NCBI GenBank assembly: GCA_002869535.1
Contig: PKUK01000002.1
Coordinates: 213,154 to 277,153, forward strand
Length of the DNA: 64,000 bases
DNA from: Arcobacter sp.
GTDB lineage: Bacteria > Campylobacterota > Campylobacteria > Campylobacterales > Arcobacteraceae
Direction: 5' to 3'
The position numbers and the translations under genes were made by a program. The notes below the pieces were generated by a model. The model saw only the letters and a list, made by a program, of their open reading frames with translations, was not told the DNA's origin and did not search any database. The first letter of the stretch is position 1. Each line of letters starts with the position of its first letter. Positions 1-7,461 of this stretch are shown here, one piece after another.

Positions 1-826
1 CATTCATAACTCCATCAACCTTTGAAATCATCTCATCTTTTGAGATAAATACAGGATGAACTCTAAGTTCAATTTGACTTCCTATTTTTTTAGCGATAGT
101 TAGAAGTTTAATTGTATAGTTAAACTCATTTGCAAAATCAATATCAGGAGTATCAATATCTTGAATACCTTCAATTAAGATATCTTCAGGTTTTGCATCA
201 ATACCATAAGCAATAGAACCTAAAATAAGAAGTTTATGTGCTGCATCAAAACCACCAACATCAAAAGTTGGATCAGCTTCTGCATAACCTAACTCTTGAG
301 ACTCTTTTAAAATAGTATCGTAGTCTACACCTTCATTTATCATTTTTGTAAGCATATAGTTACAAGTACCATTCATAATCCCTCTAATAGACTGAATATG
401 ATTAGCTGTCAATCCATCTCTTAAGGCATTAATAATTGGAATACCACCAGCAACTGCTGCTTCATATTCAAAAGGAATATTTCCTGCAAGTTTTTCTAGG
501 TCATATCTATGATAAGCAAGAAGTGCTTTATTAGCAGTAACTACTGATTTACCCTTTAAAAGGGCTTTTTGTACGATTTCATAAGGTTTTTCAATTCCAC
601 CCATTAGTTCAACAATAATATCAATAGAGTCATCTTCTAAAACTTTATCAATATCATTTGTTAATTCAATAGTTACATCTCTTTTTTTACTCAAATCGTT
701 TACAACACCAATAGTAGGAACAATTTCAATACCAGCACGTGCGGTTATAATATCTTTGTTATCTTTTAATATGTTTGCTACACTTGCACCAACAGTTCCT
801 ACACCAATAATTGCGACTTTTAACAT
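1..826 (-). CDS. hom: Homoserine dehydrogenase, C-terminal part outside window
   Basis: NAD(P)-dependent homoserine dehydrogenase, which reduces aspartate semialdehyde to homoserine for threonine and methionine synthesis. Translating the minus strand from ATG at 826 gives MLKVAIIGVGTVGASVANIL, a Rossmann GxGxxG start. It continues with the family motifs VELMGG, VTANKALLA, YEAAVAGGIPII, GIMNGTCNYML and GYAEADPTFDVGG. About 275 residues are visible and the frame is open to base 1, so the catalytic C-terminus and any ACT domain lie outside. A good ribosome site (aagaagg) precedes the ATG. In Campylobacter hom sits directly next to the aminotransferase gene; here two extra genes separate them. 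Confidence 0.95.
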   Translation of the reverse strand, partial: MLKVAIIGVGTVGASVANILKDNKDIITARAGIEIVPTIGVVNDLSKKRDVTIELTNDIDKVLEDDSIDIIVELMGGIEKPYEIVQKALLKGKSVVTANKALLAYHRYDLEKLAGNIPFEYEAAVAGGIPIINALRDGLTANHIQSIRGIMNGTCNYMLTKMINEGVDYDTILKESQELGYAEADPTFDVGGFDAAHKLLILGSIAYGIDAKPEDILIEGIQDIDTPDIDFANEFNYTIKLLTIAKKIGSQIELRVHPVFISKDEMISKVDGVMN

Positions 827-841
827 TTTTATTAATCCTTC

Positions 842-1273
842 TTATATTTCAATAGCAGTTGTATTATAAATTTTATGAGATAATGTAATGTGTTTAATTC
901 TTTTGTTTAATAATCTTTTTTTTACCATACTATCACTAAATTTTTTACATATAAATATGCATTTGTGTATATTTATACCTTGGTTTTCTAAAATTCTGTA
1001 AACATTAGATATTTGTTCAATAATCTCTTTTAATATATGATTTGTAACTGTACCACATTTTATTTCAAGAAGTGTAATCTTATCATTCTTATGGATAATT
1101 AGACAGTCACAAAGCGTTGGTTCTATTGAACCAAATATTGATTTTTTCATTTTTAAGTCTTTTATTCCTAAATCTGGCTTGTATATTTGTTTAATATCTT
1201 TTTTACTTAGTTTACACGTATTATCTTTACATTCTGATGATGTATTAAATATTAAATTTAAAGTATTAATCAT
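842..1273 (-). CDS. Small PD-(D/E)XK-like protein paired with AAA ATPase
   Basis: A 143-residue protein that I do not recognise by name. The middle has the pattern expected of a PD-(D/E)XK nuclease core: Asp56 in a hydrophobic strand (CDCLII), a short turn, then the strand LLEIK with Glu70 and Lys72, followed by a helix (HILKEIIEQI). Four of the six Cys/His-rich positions are near the N-terminus (C15, C20, C55, C57), so metal binding is possible. It overlaps the end of the upstream ATPase gene by 8 bases, which implies translational coupling and a shared job. It ends 15 bases before hom. A nuclease role is inference from one motif; it could also be a non-catalytic member of the fold. Confidence 0.7.
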   Translation of the reverse strand: MINTLNLIFNTSSECKDNTCKLSKKDIKQIYKPDLGIKDLKMKKSIFGSIEPTLCDCLIIHKNDKITLLEIKCGTVTNHILKEIIEQISNVYRILENQGINIHKCIFICKKFSDSMVKKRLLNKRIKHITLSHKIYNTTAIEI

Positions 1274-2612
1274 TTTTATTTAATATTCTTTCATTTAATT
1301 CATCACTTCTATCTAAAAGTTCATCTAGAACTTCATCAAAATTATCATTTGAAATACCAAATTTGTCTATTTCAAGTTTATTGACAGTTGTCTTTGTTTT
1401 TTCATTTTTAAATAAATAGGCTGAAACATCATCTTTTGATATTGCAAATTCATTATCTTTTTCAATATTGTCTAACTTGATACAGTTATTAATTTCATTT
1501 AAAATATAATCACTATGTGTAGTTACTAAAACTTTTGCTCCTGAATTAGAAAGTAAGACAATAAATTTGGCCATTTGTATTTGTGCTTTTGGATGGAGGT
1601 GAGCTTCTGGTTCTTCTATAACAAAAAAAGTTTTAGAAATATCTTCTGTATTTTTTAAAAAAACAATAAAAGGTAAAGTTTCCAATGTTGCTGAAGAGGC
1701 TAAATGCAAATCTAACCTTGTATTATTTTTTGTTTTTAAGTAGAAGTTTTTATAATTATCATCCAATTTTTCTTCTTCAATTGAACCCTTTATTATATTT
1801 CTTTGTAAAAAGTCAATAAGAAGTGTTTGAAGTTTTTTATTATCTGGATTGTCATGTTTAAAAATAGACAACCATTTAATATCTAATTTATTTGATCTAA
1901 TATCAGAATAGTTTGTAATGAAATCTATCGTTGGTTTTGTAAGTCTTGCAGAGCTTGATTGTCCTTTATATTTGTCTCTTAATAATCCAGAGACAATTTC
2001 ATCAAATGCTAAGATGAAACCTGTTCTTGAGGCTGGAAAATACTTTATACCTGAATAGCTAGAAAGATTATTTTTAAAGTATAAGAATATTTTATCAAGT
2101 ATGTTACTTAAAAGCATGTATATGATTAAATCGTCATCAACATCTTTTGTATCATTAAATATTTCAATTTCATATTGATTTTCTTGAAATAAATCAGCTA
2201 GATTTAAATTATTTTCATAAAATATTTTTTCTAAAACATTTGAATTATTATTAAAACTTTTATTGATTAATTTTGTAAATAATGTATTTATTAAAAAATA
2301 CATATGATTGATAAGATTATTAAAATCAGTTCTTTTATTTTCAAATGAAAAAATTACATGAGTAAATTTTCTATTTGTTTCTTTGATGTCTCTTCTTTCT
2401 ATAATTGTTTCAATAAGAAACTTTGATTTTGGAAATAAAAGAAATAGAATTTCTTTTTCTTCAGGTTTCTCTTTTATTAAAGTTAAAAATTCATAAATAA
2501 TGTGAGCCATATAACTCTTATGAGTAGAATTTTGTCCTACAAAAAGAGTTAAGTTTTTAACTTCAACTTCTGCTTCTTTTATATTTGCAAGATTTTCTAC
2601 TCTAAGCTTCAT
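1266..2612 (-). CDS. OLD/ABC-type AAA ATPase (AAA_15/AAA_21-like)
   Basis: A 448-residue ATPase of the overcoming-lysogenization/RecF-like group. Walker A is at residues 26-33 (GQNSTHKS), where His replaces the usual Gly before Lys. A signature-like segment LASSATLETLPF comes before Walker B (FFVIEEPEAHLHP, about 329-341), and the switch His is in VLVTTHSDYIL (about 366). The middle, about residues 60-290, is helical and poorly conserved in appearance. There is no TOPRIM domain at the C-terminus, unlike true OLD nucleases. The ribosome site (taggaga) overlaps the stop codon of the upstream aminotransferase, so the pair is stitched into a housekeeping operon. ATPases of this type drive several phage-defence systems, but I cannot assign this one to a named system. 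Confidence 0.85.
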   Translation of the reverse strand: MKLRVENLANIKEAEVEVKNLTLFVGQNSTHKSYMAHIIYEFLTLIKEKPEEKEILFLLFPKSKFLIETIIERRDIKETNRKFTHVIFSFENKRTDFNNLINHMYFLINTLFTKLINKSFNNNSNVLEKIFYENNLNLADLFQENQYEIEIFNDTKDVDDDLIIYMLLSNILDKIFLYFKNNLSSYSGIKYFPASRTGFILAFDEIVSGLLRDKYKGQSSSARLTKPTIDFITNYSDIRSNKLDIKWLSIFKHDNPDNKKLQTLLIDFLQRNIIKGSIEEEKLDDNYKNFYLKTKNNTRLDLHLASSATLETLPFIVFLKNTEDISKTFFVIEEPEAHLHPKAQIQMAKFIVLLSNSGAKVLVTTHSDYILNEINNCIKLDNIEKDNEFAISKDDVSAYLFKNEKTKTTVNKLEIDKFGISNDNFDEVLDELLDRSDELNERILNKND

Positions 2613-2624
2613 TATTTATATCTC

Positions 2625-3833
2625 CTATAAACTATTTAAATATTTTTTTATATTTTTTGCTGCTTGTCTAATTCTTTTTTCATTTTCAATTAAAGCAATT
2701 CTTACATATTGGTCACCATATTGTCCAAATCCAATACCAGGACTAACTGCTACTTTTGCTTCTGTAAGAAGTTGTTTAGAAAATTCCATACTTCCAAGAT
2801 GTGCAGCTTTTTCAGGGATTTTTGCCCAAATAAACATAGAAGCATTTGGTTTATTCATTTTCCATCCAGCATCTTTAAATGCTTCAAGCATAACATCTCT
2901 TCTATAATTATATTTTGCAATATGCTCTGCAACACAATCTTGTGGACCATCAAGGGCAATAGTTGCTGCAACTTGAATAGGTGTAAACATTCCATAGTCA
3001 AGCCATGACTTGATTCTTTTTAAAGCACCTATTAGTTTCTCATTTCCAACCATGAAACCAACTCTCCATCCTGCCATATTGTATGATTTACTTAAAGTAA
3101 ATGATTCAACAGCAACATCAAGTGCACCTTCAGCTTGGAAAATTGACGGAGTTGTATATCCATCAAAAGTGATATCAGCATAAGCAATATCAGAGATAAT
3201 ATAAAATCTCTCTTTTTTAGCAAGGTCAACTAATCTTTGGTAAAACTCAGGTCTAACTGTTGCACAAGATGGGTTATGTGGGAAGTTAACTAAAACATAT
3301 TTTACTTTTGGAATAGACTCTTTTAATGTTTTATTTAATCTTTCGAAAAATAACTCTTCATCTACTTCAAAACCTTCACCAAATGGTAATTCAAAATTAT
3401 GAATAGCAGCACCTGCTAACATAAATGCATAAGAGTGAATAGGGTATGTAGGGTCTGGAACAACAGCCACATCTCCAACATTTACAATAGCTTGTACTAA
3501 GTGAACATATCCCTCTTTACTTCCCATTGTAGCAACGGCATGTTTATCTGGGTCTAAATAATCTACACCATATTTTCTTTTGTACCAATTACAAATAGCA
3601 AGTCTAAGTTTATAAATACCAGCACTTGCACTATAGCCATGGTTTTTTGACTTATCAGCTGTCTCTTTTAATTTATCTATAATATGTTGAGGTGCAGGAC
3701 CATCTGGATTTCCCATTGAGAAATCTATGATATCTTCACCTTTTCTTCTAGCTTCCATTTTTATATTATTAACTTCAGCAAACACATAGTTTGGAAGTCT
3801 TTTCATTCTTTCAAATTCAATTTCGGGGAACAC
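2625..3833 (-). CDS. alaC: Class I/II aminotransferase, AlaC-like
   Basis: PLP-dependent aminotransferase of 402 residues, fold type I. It closely resembles E. coli AlaC, the pyruvate-glutamate (alanine) transaminase, along its whole length: MGNPDG near the start, YSASAGIYKLR, VLVNFPHNPSCATV, and the PLP-lysine segment SFTLSKSYNMAGWRVGF near residue 250. The C-terminal VRIALIENEKRIRQA carries the carboxylate-binding Arg. It corresponds to the gene adjacent to hom in Campylobacter, where its exact substrate is less certain, so an aspartate or other keto-acid role is possible. It is probably the head of the short operon running into the ATPase pair and hom. Confidence 0.88.
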   Translation of the reverse strand: MFPEIEFERMKRLPNYVFAEVNNIKMEARRKGEDIIDFSMGNPDGPAPQHIIDKLKETADKSKNHGYSASAGIYKLRLAICNWYKRKYGVDYLDPDKHAVATMGSKEGYVHLVQAIVNVGDVAVVPDPTYPIHSYAFMLAGAAIHNFELPFGEGFEVDEELFFERLNKTLKESIPKVKYVLVNFPHNPSCATVRPEFYQRLVDLAKKERFYIISDIAYADITFDGYTTPSIFQAEGALDVAVESFTLSKSYNMAGWRVGFMVGNEKLIGALKRIKSWLDYGMFTPIQVAATIALDGPQDCVAEHIAKYNYRRDVMLEAFKDAGWKMNKPNASMFIWAKIPEKAAHLGSMEFSKQLLTEAKVAVSPGIGFGQYGDQYVRIALIENEKRIRQAAKNIKKYLNSL

Positions 3834-3835
3834 AT

Positions 3836-4657
3836 TTACTCCTTGATTAATACACTTAATCCACGCTTTATATTAAATAGCGTGTATAAGTCTGTTATTT
3901 TTATATATTTTGTATTTTCTGGTATAGAAAGTGTTATACTTCTATAAACTTTTTCCTCTTTTGAAACCTTTAGTATATTCAAGTGTTCATCATAAAAAAC
4001 AACATAAGGTAACCATCTATTTAGTGTTCTACTTACTATGTATATTTTACTTGCTTTATCAACTCGTATAAAGTAAGGAGATAAAGGTTTTGAAAAAACT
4101 ACTTTTTCATTATTTGTGATATATGTTGCATCAAATAAAGAAGCATTTGTAGTATCTAGTTCATAAGTCCATTTATCATTATTTCCTTTTGTTATATCCA
4201 ATACTCTACAGTCATGTTGAAATAACTCATTTGATAATACCAAAGGGTCAATGGCGGCTTCTGTTTTCAACTTTATTGTCCAAGTTAAACTTTCACTTCC
4301 ATCATATATTGTGTGTTTTGTAAAATAGTAGTAATAACCTAGTGATTTTAGAGTATATTTTAATATCTTAAATGATTTTACAGGATTACTATTTATTTTA
4401 AAAGTAACTTCTATATTTTTAGGATTGTTGAATGCTAAGTTTAAAAGTCCATTATCTTTTAAAGTTTTTAATATAGTTTGATAATTGAGTCCATCTACTG
4501 TTGTGTATTGGTACTCTTTTTTAAAGATAAAATTTATTAAATTTTTATGTGTTAGATAGTTTTGTGTACCTATAAAGTTTTCAATCTTTTGATTTAATAG
4601 CTCATTTGCATTTAAACTTATTACTAAAAAAATAGAAATTAAAATTTTTTTTATCAT
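3836..4657 (-). CDS. Exported periplasmic protein of unknown function
   Basis: A 273-residue protein starting with a clear signal peptide (MIKKILISIFLVISLNANE; cleavage probably after LNA). The mature part is rich in Lys, Tyr and beta-strand-like segments and has no domain I can name. It ends 2 bases before the aminotransferase start and begins 11 bases after rlmB, so it is co-transcribed. In Campylobacter a periplasmic protein of unknown function holds the same place, which supports orthology by position only. Confidence 0.8.
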   Translation of the reverse strand: MIKKILISIFLVISLNANELLNQKIENFIGTQNYLTHKNLINFIFKKEYQYTTVDGLNYQTILKTLKDNGLLNLAFNNPKNIEVTFKINSNPVKSFKILKYTLKSLGYYYYFTKHTIYDGSESLTWTIKLKTEAAIDPLVLSNELFQHDCRVLDITKGNNDKWTYELDTTNASLFDATYITNNEKVVFSKPLSPYFIRVDKASKIYIVSRTLNRWLPYVVFYDEHLNILKVSKEEKVYRSITLSIPENTKYIKITDLYTLFNIKRGLSVLIKE

Positions 4658-4668
4658 TATCTTCTCTT

Positions 4669-5361
4669 TTATTTCATTAAATTATATATTAAAATACCAG
4701 CTGCAACAGACACATTTAAAGAATCAAAATTGTTTTCCATACCTATTGAAACTTTTAAATCCAATTTACTAATAATCTTATTAGATAAACCTTCCCCTTC
4801 ACTTCCTAGAAAAAGTGCAACTTTATCCTCTTTTGTGATGGTTCCATATTTTTTTAAATCTGTACCATTCATAGTTGCACCAATAAGTGCATAACCACAC
4901 TGCTTTAACTCATTTGCAAGATCCAAAGAGTTTGGATACAAAGAAAATGGCATGTCTAGCATAGCACCAGAACTAGTTCGTATAACACCTGATTCATTCA
5001 GTGATTTTACTCCAGAAGCAACTATTCCATCAACACCTAGTGCGTAAGCAGTTCTTGTGATTGCTCCAATGTTACCCACATCTGTAAGACCATCAAGCAC
5101 TACTATAAAATTGTTTTGTTTCATTTCGTTTATTGGAGTGTAATCGAACTCTTCTTTTAGTTTTAGAAAAAATCCTTGATGATTCCCACCTTTTGCCAAA
5201 GATTGGGCTTTTTTATTGTCAAGTCTGATTATTTTTTTACCAAGTTTTAAAAACTTTGAAAAAATCTTTTTATCTAATTCTTTAGAAAACATAACCTCTT
5301 CAATGATTGAAGGATGATTCTCTAAAACGTATAAAACTATTTGTTTGCCATATATTATCAT
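4669..5361 (-). CDS. rlmB: 23S rRNA guanosine-2'-O-methyltransferase, TrmH/RlmB type
   Basis: SPOUT-family RNA 2'-O-ribose methyltransferase of 230 residues. The three SpoU motifs are present in order: motif 1 LDGLTDVGNIGAITRTAYALG, motif 2 ALFLGSEGEGLS and motif 3 SLNVSVAAGILIYNL. The N-terminal substrate-binding L30e-like domain (about residues 1-75) is there. Family knowledge points to methylation of G2251 in 23S rRNA; other TrmH members act on tRNA, so the exact target is inferred. The neighbour is a second rRNA methylase, rsmI. Confidence 0.88.
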   Translation of the reverse strand: MIIYGKQIVLYVLENHPSIIEEVMFSKELDKKIFSKFLKLGKKIIRLDNKKAQSLAKGGNHQGFFLKLKEEFDYTPINEMKQNNFIVVLDGLTDVGNIGAITRTAYALGVDGIVASGVKSLNESGVIRTSSGAMLDMPFSLYPNSLDLANELKQCGYALIGATMNGTDLKKYGTITKEDKVALFLGSEGEGLSNKIISKLDLKVSIGMENNFDSLNVSVAAGILIYNLMK

Positions 5362-5450
5362 AGGGGGATTCTATCCAAAATATGTTGATAATTATCTTTT
5401 GTATAAGTATATTTTTATTTAATAGTTATTCTAGTGTAAAATTGTGATGA

Positions 5451-6266
5451 TTAATTTTTGTCTAAAAGTTTTTGATAGATATCTTTAATCTTTTCACCTG
5501 TTATTTTTGCAAGGAGTTTTGCTTTTACTTTTGGTGGTAAATCAAGCTCTTGAATGTCACTTAGTCCTAAGTTTTTACCAGAAGTCTTAATAGGTTCAAT
5601 TATGACAACCCATTCACCTCTTATATTTGTGTCTTTAAGGTTTTTGTATAGATTTATTGAGCTATCTTTGAAAGTTGTTTGGTATTGTTTTGTTAACTCT
5701 TTTGCTAAAAAAACAGTTCTATTTTCATCAATATCTTTTAACTCTTCTAAAAGTTTTAAAAGTCTATGTGGAGATTCGTATAAAATTGGTAGAATCTCAC
5801 TATTCATTACTTTTTGTAGTTTCTCTTTTCGATCAGTTCCCTTATGGGCTAAGAAACCAAAAAAAGTAAATTCAGTATGCTCAAATCCACTCATGGCAAA
5901 AGCTGTTAAAACTGCATTTGCTCCGGGAATCACATCATATTTTATATCATTTTGTATAGCAAACTCTACTAAGCTAGCTCCTGGGTCTGAAACACAAGGC
6001 ATACCTGCATCACTTACGTATACAATATTTTTATCAAAATCATCTTTACTAAGAGTTTTTAAAACTTGTTGTTCATTATGTGAATGAAATGATTTAAAAT
6101 CTGTACAAGGGAAAGTTAGGTTGTATTTTGAAGCAAAAAGTGTTAGAAGTTTTTTTGTGACTCGTGTATCTTCACAAAAAATTAGTTCCGCTTCCAATAG
6201 GGCATCAAGTGCACGCTTAGAGATATCTTCTAAGTTTCCTATTGGTGTTGGAACTAAAGTAAGCAT
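5451..6266 (-). CDS. rsmI: 16S rRNA cytidine-1402 2'-O-methyltransferase
   Basis: RsmI, which methylates the ribose of C1402 in 16S rRNA using SAM. The 271 residues match the family's usual length. Seen in sequence: LTLVPTPIGNLEDISKRALD at the start, CEDTRVTKKLL, the SAM-binding YVSDAGMPCVSDPG, VIPGANAVLTAFAMSG and YESPHRLLKLLEEL. The gene lies 16 bases downstream of rpmE on the same strand, as in Campylobacter. Confidence 0.95.
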   Translation of the reverse strand: MLTLVPTPIGNLEDISKRALDALLEAELIFCEDTRVTKKLLTLFASKYNLTFPCTDFKSFHSHNEQQVLKTLSKDDFDKNIVYVSDAGMPCVSDPGASLVEFAIQNDIKYDVIPGANAVLTAFAMSGFEHTEFTFFGFLAHKGTDRKEKLQKVMNSEILPILYESPHRLLKLLEELKDIDENRTVFLAKELTKQYQTTFKDSSINLYKNLKDTNIRGEWVVIIEPIKTSGKNLGLSDIQELDLPPKVKAKLLAKITGEKIKDIYQKLLDKN

Positions 6267-6282
6267 AATAAGACTTGTGGTC

Positions 6283-6483
6283 TTATTTTTGTGCGTATTT
6301 AGCTTTGAATTTTTCTACTCTACCAGCAGCATCAACGATTTTTTGCTCACCTGTGAAGAATGGGTGACAAGCTGAACAAATATCAATTCTTAATGTTTCA
6401 ACATTTGATCTAGTTTCAAAAGTGTTACCACAAGAACAAGTTATAGTACAAGCTTTATAGTCTGGGTGAATTTCTTTTCTCAC
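6283..6483 (-). CDS. rpmE: 50S ribosomal protein L31
   Basis: Zinc-type (C+) ribosomal protein L31, 66 residues. It begins MRKEIHPDY and has the Cys ligands CSC near residue 16-18 and CSAC near residue 37-40. The start codon is GTG at 6483, preceded by aaaagga. The rpmE-rsmI order is conserved in Campylobacterota. The upstream region carries a stem-loop and a -10 box, annotated separately. Confidence 0.95.
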   Translation of the reverse strand: MRKEIHPDYKACTITCSCGNTFETRSNVETLRIDICSACHPFFTGEQKIVDAAGRVEKFKAKYAQK

Positions 6484-6514
6484 TTTGTTTCCTTTTAATT
6501 ATGTAATATGTAAC

Positions 6515-6543
6515 AAAAGGTCGCGTCTCATTTGTCGCCCTTT
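6515..6543 (-). promoter_or_regulatory. Stem-loop in rpmE leader, candidate L31 autoregulatory site
   Basis: Inverted repeat AAAGG-TC-GCG / CGC-CCTTT around a 10-base loop, lying 32 bases upstream of the rpmE GTG. A TATAAT -10 box on the minus strand (6569-6574) places it inside the rpmE transcript. L31 leaders that bind the protein are known in other phyla. Here the function is inference, and the hairpin could instead terminate miaA. Confidence 0.35.
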
Positions 6544-6568
6544 ATTAAATATTTAAAATAAGATTGGG

Positions 6569-6574
6569 ATTATA
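6569..6574 (-). promoter_or_regulatory. Candidate -10 box of rpmE
   Basis: A perfect TATAAT on the minus strand, about 86 bases upstream of the rpmE start and touching the 3' end of miaA. It suggests rpmE has its own promoter rather than depending on miaA transcription. No strong -35 is visible. Confidence 0.4.
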
Positions 6575-7448
6575 CTGTAAAATACTTAAGAATATCTGAA
6601 TTTAAGTTCTCTATAATATTGGTTTCTTGGCTTTTATTAAATTGTGATTTATTAAAGGTAGTTTGTCTTTTAGCCAGTTTTGCTGTGTTTAGAGCTACCT
6701 TTTCTTCTAATTGTTCTTTTGTAAGTTTGCCATCAAGATATTCTAAGGTTTCAATAATGCCAATAGAACTCATGGCATTTGGCTTTCTTGTATATTTTTT
6801 TTCTAAAAACAAAACTTCATCAATAACCCCATCTTTTATCATCTGTTTTGTACGAAGTGCTATTCTTTTTTTAAGTTCTTCTTTTTCCCAATGGATTTCA
6901 AAAAGTTTAAGCTCAGGAGATATTGGTTTTTTGGGATTTTCTAAAAAATACTGAGTAGGAGTTAATCCACTCTTTCTATAGATAGAATAGGCTTTTTGTA
7001 TTCTATACTTGTCATTTGAAGCGATTTTTTCCATATGTTTTTTATCTAACTCAAAAAGTAATTTATAAATCTTCTCGTGGGGCATATCAAGTTCTACATC
7101 TTCACCAACACCTTGGCTTATTCCTTCAATTAGAATCTTTAGGTAAAAGCCAGTACCACCTACGATGATAAGATTTTTATCATTTTTAGTGGCATATTTC
7201 TTAGCTTTTTTATAGCAATCTAGGAATTCAACCACATCAAACTTCTCATTTACAAAAACTTCATCTATACCAAAATGTATGATTCCCTCACGCTCTTTAA
7301 GTGTAGGTTTCGCTGAAGCTATATCTATCTCTTTATAAACTGAAAGTGAATCAAGAGATAATATTATAGAGTTTGTTTTGTGGGCTATATCTATTGATAA
7401 GCCCGTTTTACCAGAAGCTGTTGCCCCTATGATTGCTATTTCTTTCAT
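6570..7448 (-). CDS. miaA: tRNA dimethylallyltransferase
   Basis: MiaA transfers a dimethylallyl group to A37 of tRNAs reading UNN codons. The 292 residues fit the family. Seen: P-loop GATASGKTGLS at residues 8-18, DSLSVYKEIDIASAKPT, VGGTGFYLKILIEG, YRIQKAYSIYRKSG and MSSIGIIETLEYL. It is followed by rpmE and preceded at 13 bases by the GNAT-nitrilase gene on the same strand. Confidence 0.95.
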   Translation of the reverse strand: MKEIAIIGATASGKTGLSIDIAHKTNSIILSLDSLSVYKEIDIASAKPTLKEREGIIHFGIDEVFVNEKFDVVEFLDCYKKAKKYATKNDKNLIIVGGTGFYLKILIEGISQGVGEDVELDMPHEKIYKLLFELDKKHMEKIASNDKYRIQKAYSIYRKSGLTPTQYFLENPKKPISPELKLFEIHWEKEELKKRIALRTKQMIKDGVIDEVLFLEKKYTRKPNAMSSIGIIETLEYLDGKLTKEQLEEKVALNTAKLAKRQTTFNKSQFNKSQETNIIENLNSDILKYFTV

Positions 7449-7461
7449 AACCTTTGATTTC

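Noticed and set aside
1266..2612. OLD-family nuclease
   Set aside because: The ATPase motifs fit, but the C-terminal TOPRIM acidic motifs are absent and the protein is too short.
5554..6087. Long opposite-strand open frame within rsmI
   Set aside because: It lies fully inside rsmI, has low-complexity Ser/Phe/Leu composition typical of an antisense shadow and no ribosome site.
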